A stretch of 64,000 nt of DNA from Desulfosoma caldarium (GTDB taxonomy: Bacteria > Desulfobacterota > Syntrophobacteria > Syntrophobacterales > DSM-9756), in contig NZ_RJVA01000010.1 in NCBI RefSeq assembly GCF_003751385.1, positions 248,001 to 312,000 on the forward strand, in the 5' to 3' direction. Below are positions 55,515-64,000 of the stretch, in pieces. Within the stretch, counting starts at the first letter, position 1; each line of letters opens with the position of its first letter. Position numbers and translations under genes: made by a program. Under the pieces are notes generated by a model that was given only the letters and a program-made list of their open reading frames with translations, searched no databases and was not told the origin of the DNA.

Positions 55515-55546
55515 GCCTTTTCAAGCCCCAAGGCACCGGCCTTTGC

Positions 55547-58500
55547 TCAGCCCTCGTGCAGCACCTGCTCACCGCCATAGAGCTTTCGGTACCGCCGCAT
55601 ACCGGTTCCCGCAGGAATCAAGCGTCCCATAATGACATTTTCCTTGAGGCCCCGAAGTCGGTCTATCTTGCCCGCTGCCGCCGCATCGGTCAAAACCTTG
55701 GTGGTTTCCTGGAAAGACGCGGCGGAAATGAAGCTCTCCGTGCTTAGCGACGCTTTGGTGATCCCGAGGAGCAGTGGTTCGGCCGCCGCCGGCCGCTTGC
55801 CTTCCGCTTCTAGGGCTTGGTTTACGTCCTCAAACACATGCTTTTCCACGTGTTCCCCAAGCAGAAAGTCGGAGTCGCCGGGATCGGTAATGCGCACCCG
55901 GCGAAGCATCTGGCGCACGATGATTTCTATATGCTTGTCGTTAATCTTGACGCCCTGAAGTCGGTACACCTGCTGCACTTCATTGAGCAAATATTTGGCC
56001 AATTCCTTTTCTCCCAGCACGTTTAGCACATCGTGTGGATTGGGCGATCCGTCCATGAGGGGTTCGCCAGCCCGCACATAGTCGCCTTCATGAACACTGA
56101 TGTGTTTGCCCTTGGGAATGAGGTACTCCCGAGGTTCGCCCACTTCCGGCGACACGATAACCTTGCGTTTCCCCTTGGCATCCTTGCCAAAGCTCACCAC
56201 GCCCTCGATTTCCGTAATGACCGCATGCTCCTTGGGCTTTCGCATCTCAAAGAGCTCGGCCACTCGAGGCAAACCGCCCGTGATGTCCTTGGTTTTGGTG
56301 GTTTCTCGAGGAATTCGTGCCAGCACGTCTCCGGGAAAGACCGTATCGCCCTCGTTGACCATGAGAATGGCGCCCACGGGCATGTAGTATCGAGCGTGCC
56401 CACCGTCGCCCACGCGCGCTGTCTTGCCTTTTTCATCCTTGATGGAGATGCGAGGCCGCATATCCCCATCCCGCACTTCCACCACCACCTTGCTGGATTT
56501 GCCGGTCACGGCATCCAGCCTTTCCTGCATGGTCACCCCTTCGATGATGTCGCCGAATTTCACCGTGCCCTGCACGTCGGTAAGAATGGGAGTAAAATAC
56601 GGGTCCCATTCGGCCAGTAGGGTTCCCGGCTCCACCTCTTGGCCTTCCCGCACCTTGAGCTTGGCCCCATAGACGATGATATAGCGCTCTCGCTCTCGAC
56701 CCGTTTCACTGACGATGGCCACTTCCCCGTTACGGTTCATGACCACCAGGTCCCCTTCGCGGTTAAGCACCGTGTTCAGGTTGAGGAACTTGACCTGACC
56801 CGGATATCTATTTTGAATAGATGTCTGTTCGATGCGTTTGCTCGCCGTGCCGCCGATATGAAAGGTGCGCATGGTGAGCTGCGTGCCCGGTTCTCCAATG
56901 GACTGCGCGGCGATGATGCCGATGGCTTCCCCGAGCTGTACTCTCTTGCCGTGGGCCAGGTCCCGCCCGTAACAGGTGGCGCACACCCCACGACGGCTCT
57001 GGCAGGTGAGGATGGATCGAATGGGAACCTTTTCGATGCCGGCGTCTTCAATTTTCTTGACGCCTTCTTCGTCGATTTCTTCCCCCGCACGAATGAGAAC
57101 GTCTCCCGTGACGGGGTCCACCACATCTTCCAAGGCCACGCGACCAAGGATTCTTTCACCCAGCCGCTGAATGATTTCCCCGGCTTCCAAGAGTGCCTCG
57201 GCCATGATGCCGTCCAAGGTGCCGCAGTCTTGCTCGGTGATGATGACATCCTGGGAAACGTCCACCAGGCGGCGGGTGAGGTAGCCCGAGTTGGCCGTCT
57301 TGAGGGCCGTGTCGGCCAGGCCTTTTCGCGCACCATGGGTGGAAATGAAGTACTGCAACACGGTCAACCCTTCACGGAAATTGGCCGTGATTGGGGTTTC
57401 GATGATTTCCCCTGAGGGCTTGGCCATCAGACCGCGCATGCCCGACAGCTGCCTCATCTGGTCCTTGCTGCCGCGCGCTCCAGAATCCGCCATCATGAAG
57501 ATGGGATTGTAAGAAGTGGTCTGGGCTTTTTGCCCGTTAGGGCCTTCCACGATTTCCGTCTCGATTTCCTTCATCATTTCGGCGGCCACGCTGTCCGTGG
57601 CTTTGGCCCAAATGTCCACGACTTTGTTGTATTTCTCGCCGCCGGTAATCAACCCTTCATTGTACTGACGTTCGATTTCTCGAACTTCCTCAAAAGCTTT
57701 TTCGATGATTTCCGATTTTCGCGACGGCACGATCATGTCCTTGATGGCAATGGACAATCCCGATCGCGTCGCCTGGTCATAGCCCAAGTCTTTCAGGCGG
57801 TCCGCCAAAATCACGGTGGCCTTTTCACCGGCCCTGCGGTAGCTGAAGTCGATGAGCTCCAGGATAGCCTTTTTGGTCATGACTTTGTTGATCCGCTGAA
57901 AGATTTGGTCAAAGAGCGATGGATCTTCGGCCAAAGGCTCCTCCAAGATGCCGCTGATAGTTTCCCAAAGCAGCGCTCGGCCCACGGTGGTTTCCACCAG
58001 ACGCCTCTGAAGACGAACCTTGATTCGAGCATGTAAATCCACCACTCCCGCATCGTAAGCGCAGCGCACCTCATCCACGCCACAGAAGATACGCCCTTCT
58101 CCCTTGGCAAAGGGTCTTTCGCGAGTCATGTAGTAGAGCCCAAGGACAATGTCCTGGGAGGGCACGATGATGGGGCCGCCATGCGCCGGGCTCAGGATGT
58201 TGTTGGTGGACATCATGAGCACGCGAGCTTCCGTTTGGGCCTCGATGGACAGCGGCACGTGCACCGCCATCTGGTCTCCGTCAAAGTCCGCGTTAAATGC
58301 CGTGCAAACGAGCGGGTGCAACTGAATAGCCTTGCCTTCGATCAAGATGGGTTCAAAGGCCTGAATGCCCAAGCGATGTAAGGTGGGAGCGCGGTTGAGC
58401 AGGACGGGAAACTCCCGGACCACCTCGTCAAGGGCGTCCCACACTTCCGGGGTTTCCTTTTCCACCATCTTTTTGGCCGCTTTGATGGTCCCTACATGAC

Positions 58501-59668
58501 CCTTTTCTTCCAACTTGTTGTAGACAAAGGGCTTAAAGAGCTCGAGGGCCATCTTTTTCGGCAAGCCACACTGGTGAAGCCTAAGGTTCGGCCCAACCAC
58601 GATGACCGTGCGGCCCGAATAGTCCACGCGCTTGCCCAGAAGGTTCTGCCGAAAGCGGCCTTGCTTGCCCTTGAGCATGTCGCTCAGGGACTTGAGCGGT
58701 CTCTTGTTGGCTCCGGTGATGGTCTTGCCGCGCCGCCCGTTGTCAAAAAGCACATCCACGGCTTCCTGCAGCATGCGCTTTTCGTTGCGAATGATGATGT
58801 CGGGCGCATTGAGGTCCATGAGCCTTTTGAGGCGGTTGTTGCGATTGATCACTCGTCGGTACAGGTCGTTCAGGTCACTGGTGGCAAACCGGCCTCCATC
58901 CAGCGGCACCAGAGGACGCAGGTCCGGAGGCAGCACCGGAATGACGTTCATAATCGTCCATTCCGGCTGATTGTCGGAGTCCTTGAAGGCTTCAATGACT
59001 TTTAGGCGCTTGGCCAGTTTCTTACGCTTGGCCACAGAAGAGGTTTCCATCATTTCGGTGCGCAACTCTTGCGCCAACGCCGGGAGGTCCAATTCGGCCA
59101 GTAGTTCCCGAATGGCTTCGGCCCCGATACCTGCACGAAAACCCGCGCCATGCTCACGGACCAGGTTCCGATATTTTTCCTCGCTGAGCAGATCATATTT
59201 CTTGAGCCCCGGAACCTCTCCGGCATCCAGGACAATGTAGGAGTCGAAATAGAGGACCTTTTCCAGGTCCCGCATGGTCAGGTCCAGCAGATTGCCGATC
59301 TTGCTGGGCAGGCTGCGCAAAAACCAAATGTGGGCGACCGGGGCGGCCAATTCAATGTGCCCCATGCGCTCACGACGAACCTTGGACTGAATGACCTCCA
59401 CACCGCACTTTTCACAGACCACGCCGCGGTGCTTCATTCTCTTGTATTTGCCGCAGTTACACTCGTAGTCCTTGGTCGGGCCGAATATCCTAGCGCAGAA
59501 CAGCCCGTCCCGTTCCGGCTTGAATGTGCGGTAATTGATAGTTTCCGGTTTCTTCACTTCGCCGTAGGACCATTCGCGAATCTTGTCCGGAGACGCCAAC
59601 ATGATCTTCACGGCATCGAAGTGCAAAGGGTCAGTGGGATTCATGAAGTAAGGATACAACTCTTTCAA
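55547..59668 (-). CDS. rpoC: RNA polymerase beta-prime subunit
   Basis: About 1373 residues, carrying the catalytic Mg2+ site. [12 protein letters not shown] holds the three catalytic Asp. Zinc sites are [20 protein letters not shown] near the N-terminus and [13 protein letters not shown] in the C-terminal part; the bridge-helix region includes [20 protein letters not shown]. The likely start is TTG at 59668 (protein begins [13 protein letters not shown]) because AAGGAGG sits six nt upstream; the open frame continues to 59791 inside rpoB but that part is not RpoC-like. It follows rpoB by 46 bp. Confidence 0.97.
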   Translation of the reverse strand: MKELYPYFMNPTDPLHFDAVKIMLASPDKIREWSYGEVKKPETINYRTFKPERDGLFCARIFGPTKDYECNCGKYKRMKHRGVVCEKCGVEVIQSKVRRERMGHIELAAPVAHIWFLRSLPSKIGNLLDLTMRDLEKVLYFDSYIVLDAGEVPGLKKYDLLSEEKYRNLVREHGAGFRAGIGAEAIRELLAELDLPALAQELRTEMMETSSVAKRKKLAKRLKVIEAFKDSDNQPEWTIMNVIPVLPPDLRPLVPLDGGRFATSDLNDLYRRVINRNNRLKRLMDLNAPDIIIRNEKRMLQEAVDVLFDNGRRGKTITGANKRPLKSLSDMLKGKQGRFRQNLLGKRVDYSGRTVIVVGPNLRLHQCGLPKKMALELFKPFVYNKLEEKGHVGTIKAAKKMVEKETPEVWDALDEVVREFPVLLNRAPTLHRLGIQAFEPILIEGKAIQLHPLVCTAFNADFDGDQMAVHVPLSIEAQTEARVLMMSTNNILSPAHGGPIIVPSQDIVLGLYYMTRERPFAKGEGRIFCGVDEVRCAYDAGVVDLHARIKVRLQRRLVETTVGRALLWETISGILEEPLAEDPSLFDQIFQRINKVMTKKAILELIDFSYRRAGEKATVILADRLKDLGYDQATRSGLSIAIKDMIVPSRKSEIIEKAFEEVREIERQYNEGLITGGEKYNKVVDIWAKATDSVAAEMMKEIETEIVEGPNGQKAQTTSYNPIFMMADSGARGSKDQMRQLSGMRGLMAKPSGEIIETPITANFREGLTVLQYFISTHGARKGLADTALKTANSGYLTRRLVDVSQDVIITEQDCGTLDGIMAEALLEAGEIIQRLGERILGRVALEDVVDPVTGDVLIRAGEEIDEEGVKKIEDAGIEKVPIRSILTCQSRRGVCATCYGRDLAHGKRVQLGEAIGIIAAQSIGEPGTQLTMRTFHIGGTASKRIEQTSIQNRYPGQVKFLNLNTVLNREGDLVVMNRNGEVAIVSETGRERERYIIVYGAKLKVREGQEVEPGTLLAEWDPYFTPILTDVQGTVKFGDIIEGVTMQERLDAVTGKSSKVVVEVRDGDMRPRISIKDEKGKTARVGDGGHARYYMPVGAILMVNEGDTVFPGDVLARIPRETTKTKDITGGLPRVAELFEMRKPKEHAVITEIEGVVSFGKDAKGKRKVIVSPEVGEPREYLIPKGKHISVHEGDYVRAGEPLMDGSPNPHDVLNVLGEKELAKYLLNEVQQVYRLQGVKINDKHIEIIVRQMLRRVRITDPGDSDFLLGEHVEKHVFEDVNQALEAEGKRPAAAEPLLLGITKASLSTESFISAASFQETTKVLTDAAAAGKIDRLRGLKENVIMGRLIPAGTGMRRYRKLYGGEQVLHEG

Positions 59669-59714
59669 GGGTTCCTCCTTGTGCGTCGTGCTTCGGGCTT
59701 GAGCCGACGCGAAT

Positions 59715-62700
59715 CTATTCTCCCTCACCTTCCTCTTCGCTAAGCAACTGCACGTCCAGGGCGAGGGCTTGGAGTTCCTTGACAAGGACATTAAAGGACT
59801 CCGGTAATCCGGCGTCCAAGGTGTTGTCCCCCTTAACGATCTTTTCGTACATGCGTGTACGGCCTACCAGATCGTCCGATTTCACGGTCAAGAACTCCTG
59901 CAGGGCGTAGGCTGCCCCATACGCTTCCATGGCCCACACTTCCATCTCGCCCAGTCTCTGGCCGCCAAACTGGGCTTTGCCCCCCAGGGGCTGCTGGGTT
60001 ACCAAGGAGTAGGGTCCGATGGATCGGGCGTGGATCTTGTCGTCCACCAAGTGGTGAAGCTTGAGCATGTACATGATGCCCACCGTGACCGGTTGATCAA
60101 AGGGTTCGCCGGTGCGTCCGTCATAAAGAATGGTCTGGCCTGTTTCAGGAAGTCCCGCTTCTTTGAGGAAATCGCGAATCTCGGCTTCTTCGGCGCCGTC
60201 AAAAACCGGGGACGCCACGTGCAGCCCTTCCCTCAGATGAGGCACAAGCGCCTCCAGATCTGTGGGTTCCGCCTCCTTGAAGAACTTGTCAAATTCCAAA
60301 TGATTGTAAATGCGCCGCAGCTTTTCCTCCAGCGTCTCCTTTTCCTTGTGGGCTTCGATAAGTCGCGCCAACTGCTCGCCCAAACCCTTGGCCGCCCATC
60401 CCAGATGCGTTTCCATAACCTGGCCCACATTCATTCGAGACGGCACGCCCAGGGGATTGAGCACGATGTCCACGGGCGTCCCATCAGCAAAGTAAGGCAT
60501 GTCTTCCATGGGAAGAATCCTGGACACCACGCCCTTATTGCCGTGACGACCCGCCATCTTGTCACCCACCTGCAGTTTGCGTTTGACGGCGACATACACC
60601 TTGACCATCTTGATGACACCAGGCGGTAGCTCGTCGCCTTTTCTGAGCTTATTGATCTTTTCCTCAAACAGAGACTGCACCAGCTCCACCTGTTCTCGAT
60701 AATGCTCGGTGATGCGCTCGACTTCCATGGTGAGAGTCGGGTCTTCCGCAGCCTGCAATTGGTTCCAAAGCCGACTGGGCAGATTCAACAGGACCTCATC
60801 GGTGATGGGATCGCCTTTTTTCACGTATATCTTTTTGCCGTCTTTAATAATGTTGGCGCAGGTTTTTCCCGCAAAAAGAGCGGCAATGCGCTTGGCCACA
60901 CTCTTTCGAATGATCTCCAGCTCGTCGCGCTGATCCTTTTCCAGACGCGCAATCTCTTCATCTTCAATCATGCGTGTGCGCTCATCCTTGTCCACGCCCT
61001 TGCGGGAAAAAACCTTGGCATCAATGACGATGCCTTCCACCCCCGGAGGCACCCTCAAGGAGGTGTCTTTGACGTCGCTCGCCTTTTCTCCAAAGATGGC
61101 CCGTAAAAGTTTCTCTTCGGGGGTGAGCTGGCTTTCGCCTTTAGGCGTCACCTTGCCCACGAGAATGTCATTGTGGCGAATGTAGGCGCCGATGCGCACG
61201 ATGCCGCTTTCGTCCAGGTTTTTGAGCGCTTCTTCGCCCACGTTGGGAATGTCCCGCGTGATTTCTTCCTTGCCCAGTTTCGTGTCTCGAGCCAGGACTT
61301 CAAACTCTTCGATGTGGATCGACGTGAACACATCGTCTCGAACGATGCGCTCGCTAACCAGAATGGAGTCTTCAAAATTGTAGCCGCCCCAACTCATGAA
61401 GGCGATCAAGACATTGCGGCCTAACGCCAACTCGCCGTGATCCGTGGAGGCGCCGTCCGCGATGATCTGCCCTTTGCGCACGGTCTGTCCGGCGCGCACC
61501 AGGGGTTTTTGGTTCAGGCACGTGTTTTGGTTAGATCGCTTAAACTTGATAAGCTTGTAAATATCTACGCCGCTGTCTCGGCTACTTTCCGTTTCCGCGG
61601 CTCGCACCACGATGCGGCTGGCATCCACGTACTCCACAACACCGTCCCTTTTGGCCACAATGACCACGCCGCTGTCTCGAGCCACAATGCGTTCCATGCC
61701 CGTGCCCACCAGAGGGGCTCGCGTCTGAATAAGCGGCACGGCCTGGCGTTGCATATTGGATCCCATGAGGGCACGGTTGGCGTCGTCGTGTTCCAGAAAA
61801 GGAATGAGGGAGGCGGAGACGCTCACCAGTTGGTTAGGTGACACGTCCATGTAGCGAATCTCTTCCGGAGGCACCAGCATGAATTCACCGGCCACCCGCG
61901 CCGACACCTCATCACGCACAAATCGCCCTTCGTCATCCAGGGGCGCGTTGGCCTGGGCGATGGGGTAGTCCTTTTCTTCCATAGCCGTGAGGTACACCAC
62001 CTCTTTGCCGACGGTTTTGTTCTCCACCTTACGATACGGCGTTTCAATGAACCCGTAGGGATTCACGCGAGCATAGGTGGACAGCGAAACAATCAGTCCG
62101 ATGTTGGGACCTTCCGGTGTCTCAATGGGGCAGATGCGGCCGTAGTGCGTCGGATGCACGTCTCGTACTTCAAAGCCCGCCCTTTCCCGCGTCAGGCCTC
62201 CCGGCCCCAAGGCGCTCAACCGCCTCTTGTGCGTGACCTCCGAAAGAGGATTGGTCTGATCCATGAACTGAGACAACTGGCTGGTACCGAAAAACTCCTT
62301 GACCACCGCCGAGACAGGTTTGGCATTGATCAAGTCGTGGGGCATGAGGGCTTCGATCTCTTGTAAGCTCATCCGCTCTTTGATCGCCCGCTCCATGCGC
62401 ACCAACCCGATGCGGTATTGGTTTTCCAGCAATTCTCCTACCGCGCGCACCCTGCGGTTGCCCAGGTTGTCAATGTCGTCCACCGGGCCTTGGGTTTCCT
62501 TGAGGTGAATGAGGCGCCGCACGGCTTCCAGAATATCTTCTCGCGTGAGGGTTCGCTGTTCCAGGGGACAGTTGAGTCCAAGCTGATGGTTCAACTTGAG
62601 GCGCCCCACCTCGGAAAGATCGTACTGCTCCGGATTAAAAAAGAGATTATTAAAGAATTCGGTAACCACCTCTTCAGTGGGCGGATTGCTGGGGCGCAGC

Positions 62701-63833
62701 TTGCGATAGATTTCGATGAGAGCATCTTTGCGGCTCGTCACCTTATCCTGCAGCAGCGTGTTTCGAAACGCCGGGCTCACATCCTGGCCCTGCAGGTGCA
62801 AGATCTCCAACTCCTGGATGCCTTTTTCCAAGAACAAATCAAGATGAGCTGGTGTGATCTCTTCGTTGCACTCGGCAATGATTTCCCCGGTGCTGTAGTC
62901 GATGACGTCATGGGCCAGAACCTGGCCGACAATCTCCTCGGTCTTCATGGGCAACCGCTTGATGCCCAGCTCTTCCAATTTTTTCAAAAGCTGCTTGCCA
63001 AGCTTTCGGTTTTTCTTGGCAATCAGTTCTCCGGTAACCGGATGGACGATGTCTTCGGGCGCTCTGGTGCCAACCAGCGTCTCTTTGTTCAGTTCCTTTT
63101 CCGCGTTCTCCTGGTCGATCAAGAAGACCTTTTCGGTGCGATAAAAATAGTTGAGCAGTTCCTCGGTGGCGTAGCCCAAAGCCTTTAAGAAAACGGTGGC
63201 AGGAAGTTTTCGACGTCTGTCAATGCGCACGTAGAGAATGTCCTTGGGGTCGAATTCAAAATCTAGCCAGGAACCCCTCAAAGGAATGACGCGAGCCGAA
63301 TACAGAATCTTGCCGCTGGAATGGGTCTTGCCGCGATCGTGGTCAAAATAGATTCCCGGCGATCGATGCAGCTGGCTGACGATGACCCGCTCGGTCCCGT
63401 TGATAATGAAGGTGCCGTTTTCCGTCATCATGGGCAGGGTGCCAAAATAGATTTCCTGCTCCTTGATGTCCCGAATGGACCGATGCCCCGTTTCCTTGTC
63501 CACGTCAAAGACCGCCAGACGCACCACGATCTTCAGGGGCGCCTCGTAGGTCATGCCGCGGGCCAGACACTCCTCCACGTCATACTTGATTTCACCGAAG
63601 CTGTACTGAGCAAACTGAAGCGAGGCCGTTTGACTGAAATCCTCGATGGGAAAAACGCTTTCAAAGACTTCTTGAAGGCCTTTTCTTACCCGCTGATCGG
63701 GAGGCACGTCCATCTGAAGAAAGCCGGCATAGGACTCTTTCTGCATTTGGATTAAGTTCGGGATGTCCACGATTTTTTTGATCTTCCCGAAACTCTTTCG
63801 CACCCGATACTCTTGGCTTAGAGCAGTTGCCAT
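59715..63833 (-). CDS. rpoB: RNA polymerase beta subunit
   Basis: About 1372 residues. The rifampicin pocket reads [40 protein letters not shown], with the Asp, His and Ser targets of resistance mutations all wild type. [19 protein letters not shown] and the C-terminal [20 protein letters not shown] are canonical. ATG at 63833 ([16 protein letters not shown]) follows GGCAGGAG; the open frame further upstream is not conserved. The upstream gene, presumably rplL, lies beyond the window edge. Confidence 0.97.
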   Translation of the reverse strand: MATALSQEYRVRKSFGKIKKIVDIPNLIQMQKESYAGFLQMDVPPDQRVRKGLQEVFESVFPIEDFSQTASLQFAQYSFGEIKYDVEECLARGMTYEAPLKIVVRLAVFDVDKETGHRSIRDIKEQEIYFGTLPMMTENGTFIINGTERVIVSQLHRSPGIYFDHDRGKTHSSGKILYSARVIPLRGSWLDFEFDPKDILYVRIDRRRKLPATVFLKALGYATEELLNYFYRTEKVFLIDQENAEKELNKETLVGTRAPEDIVHPVTGELIAKKNRKLGKQLLKKLEELGIKRLPMKTEEIVGQVLAHDVIDYSTGEIIAECNEEITPAHLDLFLEKGIQELEILHLQGQDVSPAFRNTLLQDKVTSRKDALIEIYRKLRPSNPPTEEVVTEFFNNLFFNPEQYDLSEVGRLKLNHQLGLNCPLEQRTLTREDILEAVRRLIHLKETQGPVDDIDNLGNRRVRAVGELLENQYRIGLVRMERAIKERMSLQEIEALMPHDLINAKPVSAVVKEFFGTSQLSQFMDQTNPLSEVTHKRRLSALGPGGLTRERAGFEVRDVHPTHYGRICPIETPEGPNIGLIVSLSTYARVNPYGFIETPYRKVENKTVGKEVVYLTAMEEKDYPIAQANAPLDDEGRFVRDEVSARVAGEFMLVPPEEIRYMDVSPNQLVSVSASLIPFLEHDDANRALMGSNMQRQAVPLIQTRAPLVGTGMERIVARDSGVVIVAKRDGVVEYVDASRIVVRAAETESSRDSGVDIYKLIKFKRSNQNTCLNQKPLVRAGQTVRKGQIIADGASTDHGELALGRNVLIAFMSWGGYNFEDSILVSERIVRDDVFTSIHIEEFEVLARDTKLGKEEITRDIPNVGEEALKNLDESGIVRIGAYIRHNDILVGKVTPKGESQLTPEEKLLRAIFGEKASDVKDTSLRVPPGVEGIVIDAKVFSRKGVDKDERTRMIEDEEIARLEKDQRDELEIIRKSVAKRIAALFAGKTCANIIKDGKKIYVKKGDPITDEVLLNLPSRLWNQLQAAEDPTLTMEVERITEHYREQVELVQSLFEEKINKLRKGDELPPGVIKMVKVYVAVKRKLQVGDKMAGRHGNKGVVSRILPMEDMPYFADGTPVDIVLNPLGVPSRMNVGQVMETHLGWAAKGLGEQLARLIEAHKEKETLEEKLRRIYNHLEFDKFFKEAEPTDLEALVPHLREGLHVASPVFDGAEEAEIRDFLKEAGLPETGQTILYDGRTGEPFDQPVTVGIMYMLKLHHLVDDKIHARSIGPYSLVTQQPLGGKAQFGGQRLGEMEVWAMEAYGAAYALQEFLTVKSDDLVGRTRMYEKIVKGDNTLDAGLPESFNVLVKELQALALDVQLLSEEEGEGE

Positions 63834-63951
63834 GACATCTCCTGCCACTCTTAAGAAGTATCGTCGCCTTGAGGTCAAAAGGGCGACAAAGCCACCTCGA
63901 TTCCGCCTACGGCGAAACCTTTGGTGGCACCGACATGCATAAAGGCAAAAA

Positions 63952-63981
63952 TCGGAAGCCCCTTCCTAAGGGGACTTCCGA
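63952..63981 (-). terminator. Attenuator-type hairpin upstream of rpoB
   Basis: On the minus strand TCGGAAG-T-CCCCTT pairs with AAGGGG-CTTCCGA and is followed by TTTTTG, about 120 nt before rpoB. This is the place where bacteria commonly have the partial terminator between rplL and rpoB that lowers rpoBC expression relative to ribosomal proteins. Confidence 0.75.
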
Positions 63982-64000
63982 CACACCGCAAGCCAGGGGC

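Overview
The window is a GC-rich chromosomal segment that I read as coming from a deltaproteobacterial (Desulfobacterota) anaerobe, probably related to thermophilic or mesophilic sulfate reducers and syntrophs. The evidence is indirect: an Hdr/MvhD electron-bifurcation operon whose HdrA carries a selenocysteine codon, a hydrogenase maturation protease, a fatty-acid beta-oxidation trio, many hybrid sensor kinases, a cobalamin-riboswitch-controlled CbpA/CbpB-type peptide system, and a complete bacterial ribosomal-protein supercluster. No sulfate-reduction gene is present, so the lifestyle is inferred.

Left part (1-9.7 kb): the 3' end of a type II secretion pseudopilin gene (gspG) converges on a small operon read leftwards. 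That operon is a cobalamin riboswitch with its terminator, a 39-residue precursor-like peptide (cbpA-like, too short for ordinary gene calling) and a radical SAM/SPASM maturase (cbpB-like). Next come about 0.8 kb of gene-poor DNA with a transposase remnant and palindromic repeats, then an hsp20 gene with a dyad in its promoter. After these lies a leftward operon: hydrogenase maturation protease, an HTH-HdrC/B fusion, a double-module selenocysteine HdrA, MvhD and a small Cys protein. It looks like a cytoplasmic electron-bifurcating module without its own hydrogenase or formate dehydrogenase catalytic subunits.

Middle part (9.7-30 kb) is a signal-transduction island. It has four hybrid histidine kinases (one with a heme-type CxxCH sensor, two paired with periplasmic binding proteins), an NtrC-family sigma-54 activator, two chemoreceptors sharing an unusual C-terminal tail, a CheW and a small unrecognised protein. 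Candidate sigma-28-like and sigma-54-like sites are visible upstream of some units.

Right of that are tRNA-His, a decayed K+-channel gene and a rightward beta-oxidation set (thiolase, enoyl-CoA hydratase, acyl-CoA dehydrogenase). These are followed by rpsU and fusA on the minus strand and a small Cys-rich gene on the plus strand. From 37.4 kb to the end everything is on the minus strand. In transcription order it is rpoB, rpoC, rpsL, rpsG, tuf, then the S10, spc and alpha gene blocks ending in rplQ. The usual fusA between rpsG and tuf is absent and sits instead about 17 kb downstream, beyond rplQ.
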